DNA of 30,807 bases from an uncultured Clostridia bacterium (lineage in GTDB: Bacteria; Bacillota_A; Clostridia; Christensenellales; UBA1242). Shown here one piece after another: positions 26,566-30,807 of this stretch (position 1 is the stretch's first letter; each line of letters opens with the position of its first letter). Position numbers and translations under genes: made by a program. The notes beneath the pieces are model-generated. The model was not told where the DNA came from. It made no database searches and saw only the letters and a program-made list of their open reading frames with translations. The stretch lies in assembly GCA_947629895.1 (NCBI GenBank), contig CANRFP010000005.1, positions 1 to 30,807 on the forward strand, read 5' to 3'.

Positions 26566-27126
26566 TCAATTTTCTTTCTCAATGTTTTCAGAAGAAAGTT
26601 CGTCTTGGCTGGCTTGCTCCATGATAAACTTTTCAAGTTCTGCATCACTCATTTCGTTGCCGCTCTTGTCTTTGCCTGCATTATAAAAGGTTTCTTGGCT
26701 CATCTCCATAAAGTTGTCCATTTGGTCGGTTTGAGTTTCAACGGCAACCATCGCCTCTTCAAACTGTGCTTGGATTTTTGCAAACTCTTTTGCATCTGCA
26801 AGTTTTGTCATCTCTTTTGAAATGTCACTCATTCCACGCAAAAATTCACTTGTCATCATTGTGACATCCTTCATTTGAGCGGTTATTTCAAAGTTTAAAA
26901 GCATCTCTTGCGCTCTCTTTTGTTGTTGAACTGTCATTTTGTAACCAGAAAGCGCCAAATTAAACTGAGCATCAAGCCCTTTGAGTTTTGCCTTTTTTGC
27001 AGCCTCAATAAACACTTTCTTTTGGTCTTCCAAACGGTTGATTTGTTTGTTCATTGCGTTGATTGTTCTTTTAATCAACATCTTCTTTTCGATTTCTTTT
27101 TCTTGTTTTGATTTAAAAAGTCCCAT
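26566..27126 (-). CDS. ESCRT-III-like protein, Vps2/CHMP2-type
   Basis: A 186-residue all-helical protein starting MGLFKSKQEKEIEKK. The first ~80 residues form a basic helical hairpin (INAMNKQINRLEDQKK, AKKAKLKGLDAQFN). The middle is acidic and Met-rich (MMTSEFLRGMSDISKEMTKL, then FEEAMVAVETQTDQMDNFME). The basic front, acidic back, length and the 'L-x-x-Q-x-K-K...A-K-x-G' pattern follow ESCRT-III of the Vps2/CHMP2 class more closely than PspA, which is longer and lacks the acidic tail. The C-terminal helix DAELEKFIMEQ (161-171) partly fits the MIM1 motif bound by MIT domains, and the next gene encodes an MIT-AAA. It should polymerise on membranes; that is inference from the family. Ribosome site GGAGG; 3 nt after the preceding gene. 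Confidence 0.72.
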   Translation of the reverse strand: MGLFKSKQEKEIEKKMLIKRTINAMNKQINRLEDQKKVFIEAAKKAKLKGLDAQFNLALSGYKMTVQQQKRAQEMLLNFEITAQMKDVTMMTSEFLRGMSDISKEMTKLADAKEFAKIQAQFEEAMVAVETQTDQMDNFMEMSQETFYNAGKDKSGNEMSDAELEKFIMEQASQDELSSENIEKEN

Positions 27127-27129
27127 TTT

Positions 27130-27738
27130 TTATTCCTCCAATTTTGCTTTTTTTCTTTTGATAGGCTCTTCCTTTTGCCCATCTGCCATCATTTCATCGT
27201 TAAGTTCGTTCTCTTTTTCAAACATTGTTAAAATTTCTTCCTCGCTTGCCCCAACGCCATATATTGCTTCGTTTGTGTCATATGCCGCCTGCACTTCTTG
27301 GAAAAGTTCATCTGCACTTGTAAGCACATCCTCAGATGCCGTTCGCGTGACAAGCGCTTTGTTCAAAAACTTTGCCAAGCCTTTTTGGTCTTTAAGCAGT
27401 TCTGACAAAGGAACTTTTGTTTGCGTTTTGAAAAAAGTGTTGCTGTCATAGGCGTCTTTCAGTTTGTTCATAAGCCGAATGTTATACAAAAGATATATCC
27501 CTCGCTCCATGCAAACTTTTTTCTCTTCGTTTATGTTTGATATCTTCTTTGCATAAAACAGTTGCAACTCTCGGCTCTTTTCCTTCTTGCCTTTTTCCAT
27601 AAGCGCATCAATCTCTTTTATTTTTTGCAACACTTCCGCCTCAACTGTTCGCTCTTGCCTTTCAAGCTCGCAAATTGAGTTCACCAAATCCTCGCGATTT
27701 AAATTTCTAAATTTGTTCCTTCTAAAAGGATTCCACAT
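27130..27738 (-). CDS. Second ESCRT-III-like protein, Snf7-type (probable)
   Basis: A 202-residue helical protein. The very basic N-terminus (MWNPFRRNKFRNL) could contact acidic lipids. Helices at about 15-100 carry the pattern L-x-R-Q-E-R...I-x-E-I-D-A-L-M-x-K-G-K-K...Y-A-K-K, like the first hairpin of Snf7/CHMP4. Helices then lead to an acidic end with SEEEILTMFEKENEL (165-179), which resembles the C-terminal helices of Snf7-class proteins. It ends with a basic patch (IKRKKAKLEE). Together with the neighbour at 26566 it forms a two-member ESCRT-III set. The identification is weaker than for the neighbour and leans on context. Ribosome site AGGAGGG; 9 nt after the TPR gene. Confidence 0.58.
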   Translation of the reverse strand: MWNPFRRNKFRNLNREDLVNSICELERQERTVEAEVLQKIKEIDALMEKGKKEKSRELQLFYAKKISNINEEKKVCMERGIYLLYNIRLMNKLKDAYDSNTFFKTQTKVPLSELLKDQKGLAKFLNKALVTRTASEDVLTSADELFQEVQAAYDTNEAIYGVGASEEEILTMFEKENELNDEMMADGQKEEPIKRKKAKLEE

Positions 27739-27747
27739 ACTTCCCTC

Positions 27748-28107
27748 CTAATAATTGTCGCCTTCGTTTATGCTGTAAATTCTTTCAAGTAAGCTGTTGT
27801 ATTTGTTTTTTAAGTCCTCATCAGCAAGTTTTAAGGCCTCAATGCACTCTGGCAAAAATGGCGCTAGTTTATATTTCACCGCATTGGAGAACAATTCGTC
27901 CTCATTACCAAGCCCAAGTTTCACAAGCATCAAGCCCCAATAAGCATCTGCACATTTAGGGTCTAGGCCCAGCGTGATTTTGAAGTTCATTTCTGCCTGC
28001 TCAAAAAATCCATCTGCCAAATTCAAGTAGCCAAGTTGCAACTCCTTGCTTGCTCTGTTTTTATATTGCGGATTTATGTCTAGTGAAATTTGATAAGTCC
28101 TCTTCAT
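27748..28107 (-). CDS. Small TPR-like protein
   Basis: A 119-residue helical protein with one clear TPR pair (about 23-68: LGYLNLADGFFEQAEMNFK, then LDPKCADAYWGLMLVKLGLG) and further helices. TPRs bind partner proteins; here it is likely an adaptor in the ESCRT-like operon. The 'A-x-A-Y-W-G-L' pattern is the style seen in clostridial zinc-ribbon-TPR-TIR proteins, a possible link to the large gene of the operon. There is no signal peptide or membrane segment. Its ATG overlaps the stop of the upstream gene (TGATG), implying coupled translation. Confidence 0.75.
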   Translation of the reverse strand: MKRTYQISLDINPQYKNRASKELQLGYLNLADGFFEQAEMNFKITLGLDPKCADAYWGLMLVKLGLGNEDELFSNAVKYKLAPFLPECIEALKLADEDLKNKYNSLLERIYSINEGDNY

Positions 28108-28517
28108 CAGTTCTGCTCTTCCTTCTTTCTTTGCACAATATACGCTTCAATTTCTTCCAAAACTCGAAAACATGTCTCTTGTGTGTTGTCCTTCGCAACC
28201 ATAATTTTCAAATCGTCCAGCCTGTTTGCAATTTTGTTGTCCACAAGAAGCACCTTGTCGTTTGTGGTTGGATTGAAAAATCTTATATTGTCCTTAACCT
28301 CAACAAGCCTTCTGCACAAAACATCGTTTCCGTTGGCATACACTATTATGCTCTCAACATTCGCAACCATATTTTCAATGGATTTTTTGTTCTTCATAAT
28401 GCCCCGGCTTCCAACATTTGCCTCATCTTTTGGCTTTTTTATGTATTCTCTAACTAAATAAAACACCGCAAAGCCAACAATGGCAACAATGATTATCACA
28501 TACAACGCGATTAACAT
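28107..28517 (-). CDS. Single-pass membrane protein of unknown function
   Basis: I do not recognise this 136-residue protein. An N-terminal membrane segment (residues 2-23, IALYVIIIVAIVGFAVFYLV) is followed by a basic stretch (REYIKKPK), so the rest should face the cytoplasm. The soluble part is mostly helical and charged (NKKSIENMVANVESI, ANRLDDLKIMVAK) and ends basic-acidic without motifs. In this operon it could recruit the ESCRT-like proteins to the membrane; that is inference from topology and position. The ribosome site AAGGAGGAG starts inside the stop codon of the SPFH gene. Confidence 0.75.
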   Translation of the reverse strand: MLIALYVIIIVAIVGFAVFYLVREYIKKPKDEANVGSRGIMKNKKSIENMVANVESIIVYANGNDVLCRRLVEVKDNIRFFNPTTNDKVLLVDNKIANRLDDLKIMVAKDNTQETCFRVLEEIEAYIVQRKKEEQN

Positions 28518-28526
28518 ATCTCCTCC

Positions 28527-29348
28527 TTAAAGTTTTTCGCCGCAAGCCGGACAAAACACCGAACCTTCTGGCAATTCAACTCCGCACTTTGGACAAACAT
28601 TTGCTTTTTGCGTGCTTTTGCCGCACTTTGAACAAAATTTGTCGCCCTCACGCAGCGGCGCACCGCAACCCGAACATATCAAATTTGAATTTCCTGATTT
28701 TAACAATGCATTCAACCTGTCTAGGTCCTCTTTGTCAATAATAATGTTTGCAGTATTAAAGAAAAAAACCGCAACTCCATATTCACTCATAAGTTTGTGC
28801 GAAAGGGCAGTTAAAATCTTTTGCGACATTTGCTTTTTGTAAGTTGAAATTTTGTTGAAAGGAATGCCGTTTGCTTGAATGTATTCCACTATCACCGTTT
28901 CAACAACCGATACAACGTTTGACATCAATCTCTCTTGCAGAGCATCGGAAATTAAATCATTTGAAACGCCAACCAAATAGAGATAACATTTTCTTGGGTC
29001 TCCAATCTGAACTTCAAAATCGCCCGAAAGCCCCAAGTGATAGTTATCCTTAACAAAATCATCGAACATAAGCAGTTTGTTTGCCGTTCCCCAAAGCAGT
29101 TTCAATTTTGCAGTTTTGCTCATATACAAAATTTCAATACTGCTGCCAAGTTCTGTTTTAACATCCAAAAAATCAGTGAGATTATACTTTCCCGATGACA
29201 AAGTTTGAAGCATTTGCCCGTCTTTGATTAAAATGGCATTATGCGTTTCTGGCACAATCAAAGCTGGCTTTGAAGAAAGGTCGCTGACAACATATCTTGC
29301 CAAAAGTTTTTCATTGCTTCCACTAAATGTGATGATGTTTTGTTCCAT
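28527..29348 (-). CDS. SPFH-domain protein with two C-terminal zinc ribbons (YdjI-like)
   Basis: A 273-residue protein. Residues about 15-215 fit the SPFH/band-7-like domain of the YdjI group: a beta-rich start (LIVPETHNAILIKDGQ), an 'SGKYNLTDF' turn, a second beta part (LGLSGDFEVQIGDPRKCY) and helices. The end carries two zinc ribbons: C225, C228, C239, C242 and C252, C255, C266, C269. There is no membrane segment, so it would associate peripherally. In Bacillus subtilis the related ydjI is in the operon of a PspA protein, and PspA belongs to the ESCRT-III superfamily. Its place at the head of an operon with ESCRT-III-like genes is therefore consistent. The start is at ATG 29348 with AGAGG upstream. 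Confidence 0.85.
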   Translation of the reverse strand: MEQNIITFSGSNEKLLARYVVSDLSSKPALIVPETHNAILIKDGQMLQTLSSGKYNLTDFLDVKTELGSSIEILYMSKTAKLKLLWGTANKLLMFDDFVKDNYHLGLSGDFEVQIGDPRKCYLYLVGVSNDLISDALQERLMSNVVSVVETVIVEYIQANGIPFNKISTYKKQMSQKILTALSHKLMSEYGVAVFFFNTANIIIDKEDLDRLNALLKSGNSNLICSGCGAPLREGDKFCSKCGKSTQKANVCPKCGVELPEGSVFCPACGEKL

Positions 29349-29358
29349 AAAACCTCTG

Positions 29359-29376
29359 ATGGATATTATTATCCAT
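29359..29376 (-). promoter_or_regulatory. Dyad at the 5' end of the ESCRT-like operon mRNA
   Basis: ATGGATA (29359-29365) and TATCCAT (29370-29376) are perfect 7-bp arms with a 4-nt loop, at the predicted transcription start (about 29375) and just before the ribosome site. It may be an operator or a stabilising 5' hairpin. Confidence 0.45.
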
Positions 29377-29380
29377 TAAA

Positions 29381-29409
29381 ATCTTAACAAATCGGCACAA
29401 AAAAGTCAA
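29381..29409 (-). promoter_or_regulatory. Promoter of the seven-gene ESCRT-like operon
   Basis: Minus-strand TTGACT (29404-29409), a 17-nt spacer and TAAGAT (29381-29386), preceded by TG one base upstream (extended -10). It lies just after the terminator of the ABC-2 genes and 33 nt before the SPFH start codon. No other convincing promoter was seen inside the operon, where gaps are 24 nt or less. Confidence 0.65.
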
Positions 29410-29419
29410 AAAAATAAAC

Positions 29420-29446
29420 AAAAAAAACAGGCTAACCTGCTTTTTT
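29420..29446. terminator. Intrinsic terminator after the ABC-2 transporter genes
   Basis: CAGG-CTAA-CCTG (29428-29439) is flanked by a run of A on the left and T on the right. On the minus strand it reads as a short GC stem followed by eight T. It sits about 80 nt after the permease stop and separates that operon from the ESCRT-like one. The same stem works on the plus strand. Confidence 0.75.
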
Positions 29447-29522
29447 CTTAAAATTAAAACCAATTTTTCTCGCAATACCAAACAAAGTTTCAGTTTTCCT
29501 TTCTTTTTGAAGCAAAAAACAA

Positions 29523-30554
29523 TTATTTCTTTTTTCCTTTTGCCATTTTTGCTTTGATTGAAAACTTGGCTTGTTTTCTCTTTCGCCGTGCATCAAAGAA
29601 GTTTGTTTTCTTGTTTGAATACAAAATTAACACCAAAGAACCAAACACAACAACCGAACCTATAAGAACAAGCCACATTGCAAGTTCCGACACGGTTAAG
29701 TTGAAAAATTTGAGTTCAACTTTATAGTCATTCAACAGTTGATTTACTTCCGCCCCGGATATGCCAAGCTTCTTTCCAAAAACATTTATCGGCCCTTCCA
29801 TGAAAATTTTTCTGAACAGTCCCGCCGAATATGCGCCCGGAATGAAACAGCAGATATATTGCACTGGCTTTGGAAGCATGCCAACAGGCGTGTATGCACC
29901 AATCAAAAAGCCAATCAGCGCGCTGAAAACTGAGTTAAAGGACGTTAAGGCGCTTTCCGTTTTGATGAAGCTTATGATAAGAACCATAAAGAAGGATGAT
30001 GACAAAATGGACAAAAAGGTTGCAAGCAAAAGCTTTAAAAATGTCACAAAACTCATCAAAAATCCGCCCGTTGCCGCAAGATAAATCATGGCAAAAATGA
30101 GCACGGCACAAACAATGCATGAAGTGATAACAAAGGTTGAAAGAATGTAACTTAAATACAAAACCCAACGTGGTATTGGGGCCGCCAAAACATCGTCAAT
30201 TGTGCCTCTGTCGCGGTCTCTAACCATAACTGTGCTTGCATTAAACGCAACCGTTATACAAGAAACTGAAATAACTCCGGCAATCATCCAATTGTTTATA
30301 ATCATTTGAATTGCAGATGTTATTTCTGCATCGGACACGCCTTCAAGCAAATTTTTAAATGTTTCTTCAGACCTTATCACGTTGTCAATGTTATCCACTT
30401 GCATCTTGCCCAAAAATAGAATATAAAGCAAAAGAACAATGACTGGCGCCAACATAGAAAAGAACACCATCATCTTGTCTTTCATAAAAAGTTTTACGTT
30501 TCTAACAACAAGCGCCCTTAAAGGCAGCCACAAACTTGCTTTTTTTGCTCCCAT
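29523..30554 (-). CDS. ABC-2 type transporter permease
   Basis: This 343-residue membrane protein has a first helix near residues 27-48 (MMVFFSMLAPVIVLLLYILF), an external loop, five further hydrophobic segments between about 90 and 320, and a very basic cytoplasmic tail (RRKRKQAKFSIKAKMAKGKKK). The pattern, including VRDRDRGTIDDVLAAPI after the second segment, is that of ABC-2 permeases used for export of drugs, lipids or polysaccharides. The ATG at 30554 is chosen over the TTG at 30566 because GGAG lies six bases upstream and the gene then follows the ATPase stop by one base. Substrate unknown. Confidence 0.9.
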   Translation of the reverse strand: MGAKKASLWLPLRALVVRNVKLFMKDKMMVFFSMLAPVIVLLLYILFLGKMQVDNIDNVIRSEETFKNLLEGVSDAEITSAIQMIINNWMIAGVISVSCITVAFNASTVMVRDRDRGTIDDVLAAPIPRWVLYLSYILSTFVITSCIVCAVLIFAMIYLAATGGFLMSFVTFLKLLLATFLSILSSSFFMVLIISFIKTESALTSFNSVFSALIGFLIGAYTPVGMLPKPVQYICCFIPGAYSAGLFRKIFMEGPINVFGKKLGISGAEVNQLLNDYKVELKFFNLTVSELAMWLVLIGSVVVFGSLVLILYSNKKTNFFDARRKRKQAKFSIKAKMAKGKKK

Positions 30555-30555
30555 C

Positions 30556-30807
30556 TCAATCTCCAAACTTCTTGCCGGTGATGTTCAAGAACACATCGTC
30601 CATATCACCTTTTGTAATTTCTATGTCTTTAAAAAATTGTGGCTGTTTCTTGATTAATTCAAGTGCTTCCTCGCTGTTTTTAATGTTTATCCTGTAATAG
30701 TCGCCATAATAAACAGCCCTTTCGCCCATCAACTTTTCAAATTCTTCGCTTTTTGGAATGTAAACTTTGATGTAGTCACTTGTGTATTGATTTTTCAAAC
30801 TGTGTGG
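30556..30807 (-). CDS. ABC transporter ATP-binding protein, C-terminal end only
   Basis: The frame is open to the right edge, so only the last ~83 residues are present. The segment SLKNQYTSDYIKVYIP and the final KGDMDDVFLNITGKKF are typical of the C-terminal part of ABC-2 ATPases (the 'x-x-L-x-D-V-F-L-x-x-T-G' end). The nucleotide-binding motifs lie outside the window. The stop TGA is next to the permease start, so the two form one transporter operon. The TTG at 30796-30798 is an internal codon, not the start. Confidence 0.85.
   Translation of the reverse strand, partial: PHSLKNQYTSDYIKVYIPKSEEFEKLMGERAVYYGDYYRINIKNSEEALELIKKQPQFFKDIEITKGDMDDVFLNITGKKFGD

Noticed and set aside
26566..27126. 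Calling the 186-residue helical protein PspA
   Set aside because: It is shorter than PspA, has a basic-to-acidic charge split and an MIM-like acidic tail, and adjoins an MIT-AAA, all closer to Vps2-type ESCRT-III. The superfamily is shared, so the difference is one of degree.
29432..29513. A short open stretch after the permease stop, in the +1 frame, with protein-like content (LFGIARKIGFNFKKKAG)
   Set aside because: There is no ribosome site or good start, and it ends inside the terminator. It could be a remnant or chance.
1..30807. CRISPR arrays, tRNA or rRNA genes, insertion sequences, and TGA read as Trp
   Set aside because: No regularly spaced repeats, cloverleaf sequences, transposases or terminal repeats were seen, and TGA serves as a stop at several well-defined gene ends.

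Overview
The window looks like a chromosomal segment from a low-GC, spore-forming member of the Bacillota, probably an uncultured Clostridia-type gut lineage. The evidence is strongly AT-rich DNA, AGGAGG-type ribosome sites, TTGACA/TATAAT promoters, a yabP-yabQ sporulation pair, an oxygen-sensitive pyruvate formate-lyase with its activase, and a Gram-positive-style lipoprotein. The standard bacterial code fits, because TGA works as a stop in several genes. Species cannot be named. No rRNA, tRNA, CRISPR array, transposase or phage gene was seen. Nearly everything is on the minus strand except yabP-yabQ-divIC-like.

Layout by coordinate. (1) 1-11323 (-): one uninterrupted reading frame of at least 3774 codons that runs off the left edge. 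It encodes a giant lipoprotein built of fibronectin-III-like modules with a GLUG-repeat region at its distal end. (2) 11324-11588: AT-rich leader and promoter region. (3) 11589-12897 (-): a degenerate ferritin-like protein and an RluA-type pseudouridine synthase, both apparently made from leaderless mRNAs. (4) 12950-13759 (+): yabP, yabQ and a short DivIC-like protein, ending in a terminator shared with the convergent cvpA-type gene. (5) 13743-17371 (-): pflB-pflA-cvpA-like. (6) 17467-21538 (-): a heterodimeric ABC exporter plus a small membrane-anchored unknown. (7) 21638-29348 (-): a seven-gene operon described below. (8) 29523-30807 (-): the end of an ABC-2 type transporter operon.

The most striking region is 21638-29409. 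One promoter appears to drive seven tightly packed genes: an SPFH-domain protein with two zinc ribbons, a one-TM protein, a small TPR protein, two different ESCRT-III-like helical proteins, an MIT-domain AAA+ ATPase of the Vps4/katanin class, and a 1253-residue protein. That last protein has the order zinc ribbon, TPR, TIR-like domain, helical/TPR region, three membrane segments, then an extracellular GLUG domain. The MIT-AAA protein next to ESCRT-III-like proteins with acidic, MIM-like C-termini resembles the core eukaryotic/archaeal ESCRT membrane-remodelling machine. The SPFH/zinc-ribbon protein recalls the partners of bacterial PspA. My reading is a bacterial ESCRT-like envelope system wired to a transmembrane GLUG sensor/adhesin with a probably inactive TIR-like domain. 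The domain calls come from sequence motifs; the function is inference.

Regulation: several leaders carry dyads. The start sites of the giant lipoprotein and of the 17467-17940 gene can be occluded by hairpins, and the promoters of pflB, the ABC exporter and the ESCRT-like operon each have a dyad near the transcription start.
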